Source: Spirodela intermedia
Lineage: Eukaryota > Streptophyta > Magnoliopsida > Alismatales > Araceae
Assembly (NCBI GenBank): GCA_902729315.2
Contig: LR746280.1
Coordinates: 2,786,501 to 2,850,500, forward strand
DNA length: 64,000 bases
Direction of reading: 5' to 3'
Under the pieces are notes generated by a model. It made no database searches and was not told the origin of the DNA. It saw only the letters and a program-made list of their open reading frames with translations. Both the position numbers and the translations under genes were made by a program. Positions 37,101 through 50,870 of this stretch are shown here, piece by piece (the stretch's first letter is position 1; each line of letters opens with the position of its first letter).

Positions 37101-40100
37101 TATTTTTGAATGAAAACAGATGTATACTGTTTTTCTGTTGCAAACGATCTTACCCAGCTGCAACCCTTTCAGACTCAAATTTCAAGGGCGAATACCTTTT
37201 CATTGTTGAGTGTACCTTGTAGGCTGGCGTAAAGGCATTTCCATTTTTGAACAGTCTTTGTTCTTGATATCACTCTTGTTTTAATCTTCAGTGGGAAGAT
37301 TCATAATAGTGTATCCTGGTTTAATTTAGGTCGTTCTGGCCAGGGGATTTGAGGACCTTTGACCGGCAGATTTCAAAAACGAATGTTTGGTCAAACTCCC
37401 ATGGCTTTTTTTTGATCTCTTCATATCTGATTCGTCTATAGAAGAAAACAATCATTTCCAATTAAATATCATTTCACTTTCCTGTGCCCATAGGAAAGTG
37501 AATAAAGTGGCTTTTCATGCACATTTCTCTCCATATGCTCTCAGGCAATTTTAAAGGAAAGAGTATTCGTTTTCGTCTATCTATTTAGTTGTGGCAATTG
37601 GAGCTCAGTGGTGGGAACTCAAATCCACAGAACATGGTTCTGTGGATTTCTTTGGAGCCCAGAGATTTTAAGGTTTGTTATCTTTCCTAAATTGGCTTTG
37701 AGTTCTTAGCAATGGGTTGGAAGAAGTAAGACACTAATGGAGATTGGTACATCTTTTGCACGTCCCTCAGAATCATAGGTGTTGATTAATGTGGTTTGGA
37801 TTTTCTTTCTTTTATTAGAATTTTCCCATTTTATATTGTTGATTAATTACATTGTTCTGATCATCAACATGATCTTTTTCTTACGCATGCTTACAATTAT
37901 GAAAAATGAGATGGCTGTAGCCAATAGGTTGTGATTTTGTGCTCATTGTCTTCAAGGTGTCTGGTAAAATGGTATTATTTTGAGCATGTCTAAGATAACA
38001 TCTTTTTATCAGCCATCTGTAACAACAAATGAAATTGACAAAGCAGTGCACGAGATGATCATTGATGCTGGAGCTTATCCGTCACCCCTTGGATATGGAG
38101 GATTTCCAAAGAGTGTATGCACATCAGTAAATGAGTGCATGTGCCATGGAATCCCTGATTCCCGACAACTGCAGGTCTTGAGATCTCAAATTCTTTTTAT
38201 CTCATGCTGTTGACCATAGCTCAGAATGAAACGTTGGGTTGATTTTCCTTCACCTCCAGTTTTAATACTTTATTTTTTGCAGGAAGGTGACATAATAAAC
38301 ATTGATGTGACTGTCTACCTCAATGTATGCTCTTAAATTGCTTTTTTCTTTACATGTGGTTGTATCATTAATTTGATATGTCCTTTACAATCTCTATCAA
38401 TTGATAAAAAAATTCGTGTTTTACTATTCATCTCTTTATGCATACAGAATTACCTGGCCTCTGTTTATTATGAATTAAATATGGTTCTTGTTCGTTTATA
38501 TTTTCTCGCCATGGGTTCCTTATTTTCAAATAGTGTTGGATGGATGCTGGTAGAGGCTCCTTTTCTGTCAATTATAGAGTACAAAATATAATGCACTTTG
38601 TTGTCAAACTTAAGTTGCAGCTTTCAGATACTATTTATTTTTACCACCGCGGTTGTCATTTCAAACCTTTTGACACAAGTGGCTCGTTCTAGTCTTGGGG
38701 TAGGCTATTATACGTTTTTAGCCTTGGGCTAGGCCTTCAAGAATTGTTCAACCTTGAGATAAACCACTTGAAGGTATCCAAGCTTGAACTAGGTTATCAA
38801 TAGGTTTTTCTGCTTTGGAGTAGGCGGTCAACAAGTTTTCAAAAAGATCTCACTCTTGTTCTGTTCTTCGATATTTGTAGGGAATTTGATTTTCAAACTT
38901 TTTGAGCATAGCATCAGCTCATAGAACATGAAAGGAAGTCTTGAATCCTCAAGGGTGATGGAAATAAAGTTTTAACTACTGTGAAAAATGTCTCCAGCAA
39001 TGTAGACCTATTTTAATAGGCACGGAGGATTCTTATATCTCTCAAAGAATGGGATTTGATAAGAAAATATACTAACAAATAAGAGTTCCCAGAAAAGGAA
39101 AACACTGTGGGCACAGGAAGAAAATTCTTTTTGAGCTTCTGGGCTACTTAGATGGGACTTTATTTGTGTTTCCACCTTTTACCTTCTCAGGTCTTCTTGG
39201 TCTCACGTTTCGGGTCTGTCACATTCTCTGAAATATGTTCTATACCAAAACGAAATGAAGAAGTTAATCAGAGGACATAGGGTCAACCTATGTGTATCCT
39301 CAAGTCATGCATCTCAGGCATCTTGGAGTATTGCATATTATCTGCCTTTGACTGCTGTATGCGCCACTCTTATAGTTAATAAACAGATTGAAAAGGAAGG
39401 CTGGACATTATGAAATAGCCTACTCATTTTCATTGTAAAACAATAGTTAGTCATATAACAGAGAAGAAAGAACTTTGAGGGTTCATATGAGATTAAGACT
39501 TTGTGAACCGGACATTATTGAGGATACCAAAGATTTCTACTGGCTTACATTGGTCCTGAATTGCAACCCCTTTTGACTCCTGAAATCACATAGAAGATAA
39601 CACCTTCATAATGTGTCTGAACTGTCAATTTTAGATCAGAGAGATAAGTTGACAGAAGGCATCTGAGAAAGTCATCAATACCTAATGGATAACCTAATGG
39701 ACTGTAATAGTGCAACGTTTCTACCTTGCTCAGTACTTGGTTTTTGATTTATCACATGTGACGAGTCTTCAGTTTTAGCATTGTGTTGCTTTGTGAAGTG
39801 AATCTTAGTTTCTTCTGATGTTTTGTATTTTCTTTCCCTATATCGTTATTGACATCTGTTATTCGTACAAAGTTTTATCTTGTTTCTCTTAAAATTCTTG
39901 TATGCTTTTTCTCTTTTTGTAAATGATTTTTTTTTCTGTTCTAGGGCTACCATGGGGACACCTCGAAAACTTACTTCTGTGGAAATGTTGATGAATCAAT
40001 GAAACGCCTCGTAAGGGTATGCTTATATATTTGGCTTGGGTAATGGTTGCATTGACGCTCTGTTATTAATCGGATTCGTCCAGCTCTTTCTAAGCTCTTA

Positions 40101-43100
40101 TTGAAATATGGATAGGGTTCCTTTGATCATTTTGCTCTGTCAACTAGATGAAGGCCAACTGACGTTGCCACTTCTAGAAGTGTTTCATAATTATGTGCAA
40201 AAGATATGAAAAATACCTTGTGATTTGGATTAATAGATTAACGACCTTTATCCTTTTTTTACTGTCAACCTATTCTGGTGTGGTGATGAATTTTAAAACT
40301 AAAATGAGAAATTGATTGTCAGAAGTGTGAGGTGATGAATGTTGAACGCCAGAAAGATAATTGTTTTTGTCTTTATCCTTTCTTCTGCAAATTTCCTGGA
40401 CTGAAGATGGGATTTTTTTGCACATAGAAATTGCCTGATGATGCAGTGTATTGTGCTTTGTGTAACTGTAATTTCTGAAACCTAGATGTAGGTATACATG
40501 AGTATGACCTGCTCTCCCTTAACCTAGATGTAGGTTTACATTGTGTGTATGATTGTTTATATTACGGCCTATGGGTACCATTAAATGATAAAACAGCATC
40601 TACATTCATATTTTTCATCTGATGTGGTGCGTACAATGCTGATTTGCTTATTGGATGGTGTATAATGTTACTTCTAATTTCATCTACGTTTTATTTATAC
40701 TGAGTCATTCTTTTTATATGCATGATGGAAACGCTGTTACCTTTATGGATCTCATTTCTTACTGTCTGGATTTCTAGTGTCATGAGTGGGCAATGGAAAT
40801 GGTGTTGTTACATTATTTTTCAGGTTGTTTTTAATAAAAAAATTATACGTTTTATAAAATTACGCTCCTTTTAAATGGGTAGCGAAAGTAGGATTGCTTA
40901 CTCTTTCATTATTTATTTGACAAATTCCTATTTCTATTGGACATTACGAATCTTGATTCTGAGAAATTTATTGACATCGTTTATCTTTGTAATTCTATAT
41001 TTGAACTCAATTATCTTTGCTCTCACTAGTTAATATTCCATAGATACCTTGATCATTTACAAAACGGCTGTTCAAGAAATGAATTTGAATCACCCTAGGT
41101 TATATGAAAGATCTTTTCGGCACAGTGAATGATCATTATATCTTGTTAGTCCTGCTTCTGCACTACTTTGTTTCTTGTTACTATTGATAAAGCAGGTACA
41201 GCTCTTTTATGTACCCAGGCTTTCTCAAAACTCTAGTCCTAAATTTGACAACAGCTTGATAGACCCATTAGAAAGAACAGAGGAAGTTGATGAGGACCTT
41301 GGATTTTGTACACCGCTGTAATCACTGCTGATTTAATCTTCCCATCTGCTTCTTTTACTAGGTTTTAAGTGTTTGAATTCTTTTGAAATTAGTCACGCAT
41401 CTCATAAAATCAGATTATTCTGTTTAGAACACGTTAGATCTGAAAAAATTGAAAGGTATTTAGATCAATGTGGCTACTTATTAAACCTTTAGTTATTTTT
41501 AGGTATTTTTAGGCATTTTTCTACTTATTGAATATTTGTTCATATTTCTTTCATAAATATTGCCTTGGTTCTAAGAACTTAATTTCTTTTCTCTAGGTAA
41601 CTGAAGAGTGCTTAGAGAAAGCAATATCTGTATGCAAGGACGGTGCTAACTTCAGAAAAATTGGTAGAAGAATAAGGTATGCAGTTTTCACTTCATCGAG
41701 ACAATACAGTAATAATACGTTCATTACGAATAATGTAGCATTCGGTAGCGGCAGTTGCATTTTAATGATTTATCGTGATTTATTTGTAATCGAAATGAAC
41801 ATAACGTATGATAATCCTAGTAGAACGTGTTATGTTGAGAAAGAAAGGAAACAATTTATTATCAGGGAGAATTATTTATAATGTCAAACCAAGAATTTTT
41901 TTCTCCTAGAACTTAGTCCCATGGATCAGCCAACAATTTGATTTAGCTCATTATTTGGGTCGAATATTAATAGGGCTTTTGAAGGTAAGGAATCTCTATT
42001 TTCATGGTGGAGATGTCCTCTGTATTGATTGGTTTTTTCATCTGTTCAGAAACAGTTTGGCTTGTCATGTTTAAGATTTTGTGGCAGGCATGCTAAATTA
42101 CTTCATTAGCCATACATAGGGATGTGGTAAAAATATTGTTAAACAAAATTCTCTGTTTTCAAATTTTCGCCACAACTGTTCCTTGATGACCTGGTGACTG
42201 CTATCTTACTTATGCGTATTTGATCTTGTGAAGACAAAATGAACCTTTAGTCTTTTCAGGAGGTTTTGGATTAGATGAAAGATTAGAAGCAATGCTCCAT
42301 CATAAGTCATATCTGGGGTATTTTTGCAATGACACGTATCATTCGTTAAATGTTTATTTATTGTCTTTCAATTAATTAAAATTTATTAAAGGATTTATGT
42401 GCTCTATAGCTTAATTTTTGTATTCTGATGATTAAATATCATTGGGAAAATTTATTATTTTTTAACATCGTTAAATAATGTAATTCCAGTGAACATGCGG
42501 AGAGATTTGGCTATGGTGTGGTTGAGCGTTTTGTGGGCCATGGTGTTGGGACCATATTTCACTCTGAACCAATCATCATTCATCATCGTATGTAATCCTT
42601 TTATTTACTTATTCTTCTACATTCTTATTGGTTGGCTTCATTTTCAAACTTAGGGGATCTATTGTGGAATGATCATGGCCAACAGATCGTGGTCCATTTA
42701 GTGTATTGAGGTTGATAAATATTATATTCCAACGATTCATATAATTCCTCTTGCAGAGTCTTTTGGAGTCTATTGGAAGTAAATTTAATACTCTAAAATT
42801 CATTTACAATTTTGAATTGTCATTAAGCTTTTCGAGTGCTAGGTGTGTTTATTCTTTCTTCAGTGCAGTCATGTTTTTTGCTACCATTCCTGTCTTATTG
42901 CTTTCTCGTGATTTTTCCTCAAGTATCATTTGTTCTACACCTAAGATTGTTTCACTGATGTTAATTTTTAACCACTGCATTGATTTTAAGACAATTTAGA
43001 TTACTGAACCACGATTCATGCTTCAGCTTAAAGTCCTATAACTAAAGATACTGTAAGGGTTTGCCATCTCTTCGTGAGATTATTTGAACCATCTTTACTT

Positions 43101-45710
43101 AATGATTTTGCTTCTCGTAGTTTCAACTCTCAGACTTTGTATCTCTGCTGTTATTATAATAAGTAATTATCTGATTTTCAGGCAATGATAAACCTGGTCA
43201 TATGGTTGAAGGACAAACATTTACTATTGGTAAGCACAAGAAGATTTTTGGGAAGTTAGATTTCAGTGATTGTTTTGACTCAGCATCAGAAATATCGTTC
43301 CAGTCGCCAGAGTTTTTCTACCATTTTGGTTTTAGGTTTCAACACTTCTAGTTGCGTTGGCAAGCGTTGATACTTGACTTGTGCGAGTATTGACACTTGT
43401 ATTTCTTTCTTTGCCTGCGGCATGTTGTTATAAATGCCGATACTTCTATTTCCAGTGTTCATATTTTAAACTTTGGACATCAACCCTTGAAGTTTTGCTG
43501 TCGATGTTCGTTTATGGGTGTCAAAAATTAACAACTTCAAGTGTCAATCATGCATAAACCACTATGTTTTTCACACAAATATTGGGACTTACATTCTATC
43601 GTAGGTGTAAATTGTTAACAGGTGTTGGTACTTGTAGACTTCGATCTTCGTTTCTGTTATGAACATCAACACCTGATTTTTATGTTTTCACCGTTTCTTC
43701 ACGTGTTGACCCCTGAGCATCTTGAAAATCAGTTATTTCTTTCGTTTTCATATAATATGGGATTTAAGTGTATTTCGCTCATCCAAATAACAATTTAATA
43801 TTAATCTGAACTCGATATTTGTTTCCAGGATTGATATGGCATCTTCTATAAACTTTTATCTAAAATTATTTATTGCCACGGTTACTTGGTACCATGGGAA
43901 AGGACTTTGAGATCATGAAGATGTACTCTCTTAGGAGATAGAATAGCTTGGGAATCTGATCATGTTCGTCAGTGTTTAGGTGTTCAGTTGTGTGAGAAAA
44001 GTCTCTTGGGCTCAAATAGTTATCTCAATCTTCACATAGATAATCTATTCAGCTGTCTCTTACCTCAATCGCTGCCCAGCTCAGCTGATGACAACTCACC
44101 ATCTTCTATGAACTCTACATGGATTTGTGGGGATGGATATGGCACGGACAGATATCAGGATTGGGAGTTGCTTTCTTGTTTTTTTTTCTTATTTTACCTA
44201 AAGTACATCTAGGATTGTGATCGGTGAGATGTGAAGCTCCCATGGAACGTGTCTATAATCAAGGTCGCAGATTCTGCATTATTTCATTTTTTCATTCATT
44301 TGAGGACTAATCTCAAATAAAACGACATTATACTGTTTAAGATCGAAATCTTTGGAACGATCTTAGAAGAAATAAACATGTGTAGGAGATGAATACGGAA
44401 ATAGCCGGCCCATTACAGTGTGTCTTCTTCCTTTTGTTTTGTGGATCCCTTTGTTATTTGGTTAAACCCTACAAGATTCAACGTCTGTTTCCTTTTAATA
44501 TAAAAAATATTAGGTGAAGATTTGAAAATTTAATGTATCTATCCACCCAACTTATACCTCAAATAGGAATTTGTTTAGAGGCAAACCGGTAAATTATAAA
44601 GTATTTCATGAGACATGCATCGCCTATGTCTTGAGGTAATGCATTTATAGTGCAGAAGGACCCTCTATAGACCATAAATTATCTCCTATTCTGCTAATTC
44701 ATAATGTCACAAAATCATCTCATAATGCTTTGACACTGGTTCAACAGACATCAGGTCACCCAAAACCTTATTTAATTATACAAGGTTGTGCTCATGATAA
44801 TGTGGGAAAGAATAAACAAAGTGCATCAATAGTTATTGGAGTAAAATAATGTCATGCATCTTTATCTCTGCACCAAGATATGATCAGTATGGTAAAAATG
44901 CTTGTCCAGTCTTTGATTTAGTACAGGTACTGATGTGGTCTCTGGCCTTCCATATATATCTATGTATAAATTTATGACAGGTATTGTTAGTTATCTGCAT
45001 CTGCGCATCCGTCATCATGCTAGTCATCAAGATGCATAATGATGGGAAATTGTTGGATTTATACTGAAAGCAAATACTCCAGGTTGAGGGTCCTGGTTGT
45101 GTTCCTACTAACTTGGCTCATTATCTTTTTCTCTAGTGTCATTGCTCTGGTGCCCATTTTATTCTAGGCTATAAATCGCAAAAAAATTTCTTGGATATCT
45201 AATGTTTGCCTTCACTAAATATTTTATTGGAGAAATGCTTACTGGGTTCATCATCATTTGTGGTCTTCATGACAATCTGCTGTCTAAATTCTTGGTTCCA
45301 GTCCCTCTCCATTTCATATTCCGGCTCTCTCAGCGATGTTGTGCGTGGATAATCAAGAAGCTATCCCTATGTGACGTATCTAGCATATTTGGACTCTTTA
45401 CCTATTCTGTTTGCATACTTGTTCGAGTCATTTATTTTCATCTACCACCTCTCTCTCTATTCATTCATGGTCGTCTGTTAATTTTGCAAAACTATCGTTA
45501 CATTAATGCCGAGGATGAAGCTACTCTCTGATATCTGAATGATCTCTGTGGCCCATATTTGCAGAGCCGATCCTCACAATGGGCAGCATTGATTGTGTGA
45601 CATGTGATGACGGCTGGACAACCCTCACAGCCGATGGGAGCCCTGCTGCGCAATTTGAGCACACACTGTTGATTACAAGAACAGGAGCAGAAATTCTGAC
45701 CAAGTGCTGA
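31183..45710 (+). CDS. MAP1B: Methionine aminopeptidase type 1, organellar (MAP1B-like), 10 exons
   Basis: Removes the initiator Met from new proteins, here probably in plastids (possibly also mitochondria). Exons: 31183-31309, 33303-33381, 35745-35982, 38013-38174, 38283-38324, 39945-40016, 41597-41676, 42490-42587, 43182-43229, 45565-45710. They sum to 1,092 nt, 363 residues, with all junctions in phase and GT-AG. Residues 1-45 or so are Ser/Ala/Leu/Arg-rich and nearly free of acidic residues, like a transit peptide. [10 protein letters not shown] follows, then the pita-bread domain. Metal ligands D210, D221, H284, E316 and E347 and the substrate-binding H193 (CMCHGIPD) are all present. It ends EILTKC. 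ATG 31183 is followed directly by a second ATG (31186) in better context. Length matches plant MAP1B (about 370). Introns make up over 90% of the gene. MAP1C/MAP1D are close alternatives; the N-terminal GLEEAxRIR favours MAP1B. Confidence 0.95.
37040..37140. repeat. Fold-back sequence in MAP1B-like intron 3
   Basis: CAGAAATAGACG (37076-37087) and CGTCTATTTTTG (37097-37108) form a stem of 11/12 pairs with a 9-nt loop. Outside it, AGATGTATACTG occurs on both sides with AAAA/TTTT neighbours, partly extending the symmetry. Could be a tiny MITE relic or a local hairpin. It is not long or precise enough to call a microRNA precursor. Confidence 0.4.
38691..38838. repeat. Degenerate tandem repeat, about 30 bp x 5, in MAP1B-like intron 5
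   Basis: Five successive units of 29-31 bp (38691, 38720, 38751, 38781, 38810) share the pattern AGYCTTGGGNTAGGC..TCAA..GTTTTT. Unit identity has eroded, which suggests an old minisatellite or repeat from a transposon. It lies about 365 bp after the exon 5 donor and does not touch splice sites. Confidence 0.6.
43360..43700. other. Word-repeat cluster in MAP1B-like intron 9
   Basis: Variants of GTGTTGATACTTG recur irregularly (near 43367, 43388, 43434, 43620 and, inverted, near 43665). Spacing is uneven, so this is not a clean tandem array. It may be a decayed transposon fragment inside the 2.3-kb intron. Plus-strand frames at 43988-44212 and 45202-45531 in the same intron are chance. Confidence 0.35.
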
Positions 45711-46494
45711 CAGCCAACTTCAATAACTAACGCACATTGCTTTTAATACTCCGTACATGAGCCTTGCCATTGCTGTATAGAGGGAGTCATGCATGACTAT
45801 AGACCACGATATTTTTCAGAAAAAAAAAAAAAAAGGTTCATCATCCTTTTCTGGAGAGGCAATGTCCCGGTTCCTGGTGGACGGAGGATCATGAGCTGTA
45901 TAATTATTTATTCCTATGAAGCTATTTATTTATCTGGGCATTGATTGGTGAGGAAACTAACCTGCGTACTAAACCTGATGGTCGGATGGCTGGTGTTCCT
46001 ACTGATCATGTTCGAAGTCTGCAGATGGAAGCTTAAAGAGCTCTTGATTTTCTTGGCTGGATGAGATGGTTCCTATCCTAACCAACAAAGAGAACTAGAG
46101 AACTTGGTTGACGTGGTGCATCGGCCTTAGACATCTTTCTTTCTTTCCGCTAAGTAGAAGCCTTTCCAATCACGAAGACGAGGTCAAGATGCTATTAGTG
46201 GTCAAGTAGTTGACTATCTAGGACAGGGTACGGTGACTTTGTTGTAAGAGCTCACATTTATTTCCAACCGAGATGCGCGCCCACATTTGTTTAATCGATC
46301 AACAGATCAAATTTTCTCGATACTATAAAGAAATTGATATTATGGTCATATCATCTCTTGATGCTCTACCTCTCCATCGGCTGCTTCGTAGCCATTAACA
46401 AGATGATTTGCAGTGAATGTCCTCCATTCATTTATCCGACTGATTGAGCTGTACTTTTGGTCATTTCAGAATTTTATATTATTTTCGGTTTCGT

Positions 46495-46501
<7 letters not shown>

Positions 46502-46555
<54 letters not shown>
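46502..46555. repeat. (CT)27 microsatellite
   Basis: Perfect CT run of about 54 nt between the two convergent genes. It generates the Ser/Leu and Arg/Glu frames at 46413-46735. Confidence 0.95.
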
Positions 46556-46559
<4 letters not shown>

Positions 46560-48069
46560 CCACTTCCGTCCAGATCTCTTAGACGGTCAACTCCATCTTT
46601 CATCTTGAGCCATTTTAATCGGCATTTGTTGCTTTCCCCGAAGAGAATATCCTTCCCGACCTGACTAGAATACATACACTTGCAGTAACGCGTTGAGGCA
46701 AAGTTTCTGAAGGGAATCTTAAGGCAGGCAGGCAACTAGAGTCTGGATACCCACCAGCCAATCCCCGCACTCCAACCCCCAAACTGAATCCGATAGCCTC
46801 CCCGCAGACCCTACGGGTTGGTTCTCAAGAGAAGAAGCTGTGAGGAAGAACAGCGGCAGGTAGCGCCAATAAAAAATAATCATATCATCTGACTCAAACT
46901 TATTTTTTAATTAGCCACCTCCACGGATGCCAGCCAGTTCCGACGAACGTGGCTTATTATCTCAGTCGCATCCACTGAAAGCGAATTATCATATAAGTTA
47001 AAGTCTCTTCTACTCACATCCCTCCCCACAATATAGCGAATTATACATATCATATGAAACTGTTAATTTCTGCCCCCTGTCAATGAGTCGAAGAGGGTGG
47101 ATGGGATGCACCGGGACTAAAAGGTCTATGCCACTCGCTTAAGTTATCAGGAGGATTTATGTGCAAAAGTTGTCTTGCAAGTCTTTTTCTGTGAAAGTAG
47201 TCCACTAACACGGAGGACTGAAAATTATGTAATCTCCAACAAAACCATCTTGAATGGAAGGCCCTTCTTCCGCCCCCCCTCCCTCAGCAAGCTGGAGGGG
47301 TGGTGATGCCTCTGAGTAGACTTAAGCCCAGTGGCGTGTAAAAAAACTATTTTTTTTGAAGTGGGTATTGTTAAAAGTGAAAAGTTTGATAAGGGTATGC
47401 GTGCAACTAACTCATCATTAATTAATTCCGAGGCTGACATGAGAGATAAGGTTCCATGGGAGTACGGCCAGCCTGAGGACGTCCAGAGAGTATGTAACTC
47501 TTCAACGTGTCCAAATTCAATGAATATTCGCATCTCGAACGCAGAAACGTTGACCTCGCGCATATCTGACGTCACCAAGTGTCGGGCCATGTCTGGTCTC
47601 AGTTGGTACGCGTAGGTATTGAGGAACCGCGGGTTAGATTATAAAAGCCTCGGTGTCGTCCACATAGTAGACTTTTCGCAACTTCGTCAATTCTCTCTCT
47701 TTGATGGATCTTTGATCAATTTGATGACGATTAATCGGTAGTTTATAAGCATGCTATGAGCACAAACTTTTCTCTTTTTAAAGCATGCAGGAGCATAAGA
47801 CTTCTGGACCCAGATTGGATTTCCAAAACAGTTGTGAGAAGATGGTGGGAATCTCCTCTATCAGTAAGTTACATTAAAAATGAAATGCAAGAGAGCTCAG
47901 ATCCATACATGTGGCCAGAAAAGGAAAGGAAAGCGTAATTCTAGGAGGGAAGATGAGAGGTGATGGGTAGCCCTCGGCGTTTCAATTTCATCCAGCGTCT
48001 ATCATGACAAATACTGTGAAGCGTCTTCATCCACTATTCTATCCAGATTACAGAAAACCGTGGACAGTT

Positions 48070-48070
48070 A

Positions 48071-48101
<31 letters not shown>

Positions 48102-48128
48102 GACAGAGACAGAGACAGAGACAGAGAG
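48070..48128. repeat. GA / GACA compound microsatellite
   Basis: GA units pass into GACAGACA and then ACAGAG units. It lies about 390 bp beyond the HHO-like stop codon, possibly within or near that gene's 3' UTR. Confidence 0.85.
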
Positions 48129-48516
48129 TCAATGGAAAAATCGATTCGCTTAGGATACATTTCAACGGACGCGATTATCGGATTACATGTCTAAGTTATA
48201 CGCCTGCCCCATAGATTCTCACGGGAAAAAGAACATGAAAATCACGAGCTCATTCACGTGGACTCTCGTTCGGACAAGGCCGGGAGTCGTCCTCAAGTGG
48301 TCCGCCGAGGAAGACCCCGGAAAGAGCGAGAAACAGACAGGGAATCTGACGGCAGAGCACTGTACATGCCCCCAACGGGCAAGAAAAGAAGAGGGCCTCT
48401 GGGAGAGGGTAGTGTTCGGAGCCATATCCTAACCCCCACCGCCTCTTTCCTCTGGGACGGATTCGTCGGAGGGTTCTCCACCGGCCTGCTTCAATACTTC
48501 ACCCATGAAAGAGCTC

Positions 48517-49176
48517 CTAAGGACCCGCTGCGGCCTGCTTCGCCGTGGGTCGCCTCTCCGTGGCGGCGGCGATGGTGGCGGTGTAGTCCGACGAGGGCAC
48601 CCATATGCCGCCGACGAAGACAACCTGTTGATGCTGAGCGTTTCCAGAGTTGCCTTGGGACGTGTGGCATGGGCGCCGCGAATGCAAACGATATTTCTGA
48701 AACGATGTTCACCACAATCAGAAACCGCTAGGAATGAGTCAAAATCTCAGAAAACTACGTCCCATATAATTCGATTCGGAATCCACATATTATAATTTTT
48801 TAATCTTATGATTTAATTGGTCGGTTTTAACGTGGGATTATCTTAAGTTATGCAACCGTCGGCTAAGAACAGCAAAAAGTCTCCGTAAATATGTTGTATT
48901 GATGCAATTAATGACAAAACTTTATAGGTCAACGTCATGAAAATGACTACGATTTTCGATGGCATGAAATTCTATGAATAATTGACGACCTGGTAAATGA
49001 ACACGTTATCAAAATGTTGTGGTGAGTACATACCTGAAGGTGGCTCTTCACCTCGTCGTTGGTCAGCCCGTCCTCCTTCATGATCTCCCTGATCCGCTTC
49101 GGCGTCGCCACTGAATAAAACATAATTGGATCTCAACTTCGTTCTTTCAGAAATCACTCCACAGAAATATACACAC

Positions 49177-49212
<36 letters not shown>

Positions 49213-50129
49213 ACCCTCGGTGCCGCCGAGCTGGTGCAGGGCGTCGAGGAAGCGGTGGTGGAGCTCCTGGGACCAGCACCGGCGAGTCTTCCGGTGGGTC
49301 TGTGGGCGCTTCTCATCTGCGCCGCTGGAGCTGCTCCCTCTCATTCCTCTGGTCTCAGAAGTGGAACTCGCCGTCTGCGGCGGCGGAGAGGAAGCTGGCA
49401 CCGGCTGTGTGTCCACTGAGAGCACCACCGGCTCTTGGAAGGGCCGCTTCTGCGAGAGGAAAGTGAGGAATGTAATGGTGGACTTGTTCTCCTTCCCAGA
49501 AACTGGCATCCAAGGGGCTTTCTAAAATGATCGATCACAAGGGAGGAGGAATCCATCAACTTTGAAATTCCCTTGACAGAAATAAAAACTGCCGTAAGTG
49601 GAAATGGGGCATCCTTACGTCGTCCTTTTCACTCGGATGGGGCGTCCATAATTGAACTGATTTCAGCCAGTCGCGTTTCCTCATGGCGGTGTCGCCGGAC
49701 TCCTCGTCGTCGACCTCCGGCGTGCTAGAATTGAGCTTCATGGGAATGAATTCCTCTAAGGCGGGGGCGCCGTCGCTGATCAACTCCTCGTCCTCATGCC
49801 CGGACCGGAAGTCAGCCCTCGGGGGGAAGAGCTCCGCCGCAATCTGTCGCCGGCAGCTCTCAATAGCTTCCGGAAAAACACCGAATTAACAGAAAGATTT
49901 AGTTTTTCCGAGGATTTCAAACGTAAGAAGGCAAAATCCGAGATGGGCCGCGAAGATCGATGAGGCCCACAAGTTCTACGTACTCACCGTAGGTCACGAG
50001 GTGAAGGGAAAGGGGCAGTTCCCTGTGGAAGACCTGGATCTTCTTTCGTTCCTCCTGGAGGGCATATAGATAGTCCTGATAGCTCCTCTCTTTCTCCTCC
50101 GCTTTGGAGAAAATCGAACCCAGATCCAT
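48517..50129 (-). CDS. HHO: GARP-type transcriptional repressor, HRS1/HHO (NIGT1)-like, 5 exons
   Basis: A DNA-binding nuclear regulator. Relatives (NIGT1/HRS1/HHO) repress nitrate-transport and phosphate/nitrogen-starvation genes. Exons on the minus strand: 50129-49988, 49866-49619, 49521-49215, 49110-49034, 48696-48517. They sum to 954 nt, 317 residues, with all junctions GT-AG and in phase. Residues 17-55 form the family's N-terminal hydrophobic domain ([30 protein letters not shown]), containing an LxLxL EAR-like repressor pattern. [10 protein letters not shown] (112-121) is the second family signature. The GARP/Myb-like domain runs from about 208 to 267: [12 protein letters not shown], then [12 protein letters not shown], then [14 protein letters not shown]. 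Near the C-terminus [10 protein letters not shown] is conserved. ATG 50129 has A at -3 and G at +4 and is the first in-frame ATG I see. The member within the clade cannot be fixed. Confidence 0.94.
49179..49210 (-). repeat. (GA)16 microsatellite touching the HHO-like intron 3 donor
   Basis: On the coding strand the 5' splice site GTAAC (49214-49210) runs directly into about 16 TC units. Intron 3 is only 104 bp (49214-49111), so the microsatellite makes up almost a third of it. Confidence 0.9.
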
Positions 50130-50870
50130 TTTTAAAGCCCGGATCCTTTCCGATGGCCTCCTTCCAGGTTTCTTCAAGTCTACACGGAATGAATCTGGTC
50201 TTCTAAGCGGGATGAAGGGTCGTTTATTCGAAGGAGAGAACAGCCCAGAAAGGCGATGAAGAAGACGACATCAAAGATGGTGCACGCAGGTGGGTTACGA
50301 GGATGGGAAGAATCTTCAATCGGAAGAACAAGTTCCGCCGAGAGGTATTAACTCAGGAAGGAAACAAAGAAGCCGGAGACAGGGGGAGAGAGAGACAGAG
50401 AGAGAAAGAGAGAGAGAGGGAGGGGACAACGAAGAATTGAGGGGAAAAGGAGGACGATGGGGCGCCTTCTGTAGGAGCAGGAAAGATCGAGGTTGAGACG
50501 AGCTTGGGAAGAGGAGGCTGGAAGAAAACAGAGGAGAAGCTAGTCGTATGTGGGGACGATGGGGAGGATCGGAGACAGCTAGAACAAGTCTTCCGAGTCG
50601 CGGCGTCGCGTGAGGGACGACAACGTTGCGCGGATGAGAGAGAAAGTGAATGAAGAGAGAGAAGCCCACATCTACTGCCCACTTCTAGACAACTCGGCTC
50701 TCCGCGTCCGATCTGGCGGTGACGTCAGGTGCCCGGGGATAAGATCGTCTCCCCGACCGCTCGCCTCTCAAGCCGTCCCCGGACATACCCTCCTCGGAAG
50801 AGAGAAGACGTTAGAGTGAGAGAGGTAGGCATTGGATAAACCTAGAGAGAGAGAGAGAGAGAGAAGGTTG
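50130..50870 (-). promoter_or_regulatory. 5' UTR and proximal promoter region of the HHO-like gene
   Basis: GC-rich with CpG and several GA/CT tracts on the plus strand (about 50383-50420, 50636-50665, 50844-50864), which appear as pyrimidine patches on the gene's strand. GA/CT tracts near plant starts are often bound by BBR/BPC factors; that is family knowledge, not shown here. Frames at 50290-50682 on both strands are low-complexity and rejected. No clear TATA box was found. Confidence 0.4.

Larger units (their letters stand above)
45711..48516. other. Convergent intergenic region between MAP1B-like and HHO-like genes
   Basis: Holds the 3' UTRs and terminators of both genes. An A15 run lies at 45820-45834, about 110 bp after the aminopeptidase stop. 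A CT microsatellite lies at 46502-46555 and a GA/GACA microsatellite at 48070-48128. Open frames of 60-121 codons on opposite strands at 47225-47615, and others at 47756-47938 and 48187-48432, show no recognisable family. No poly(A) signal can be assigned with confidence. Confidence 0.5.
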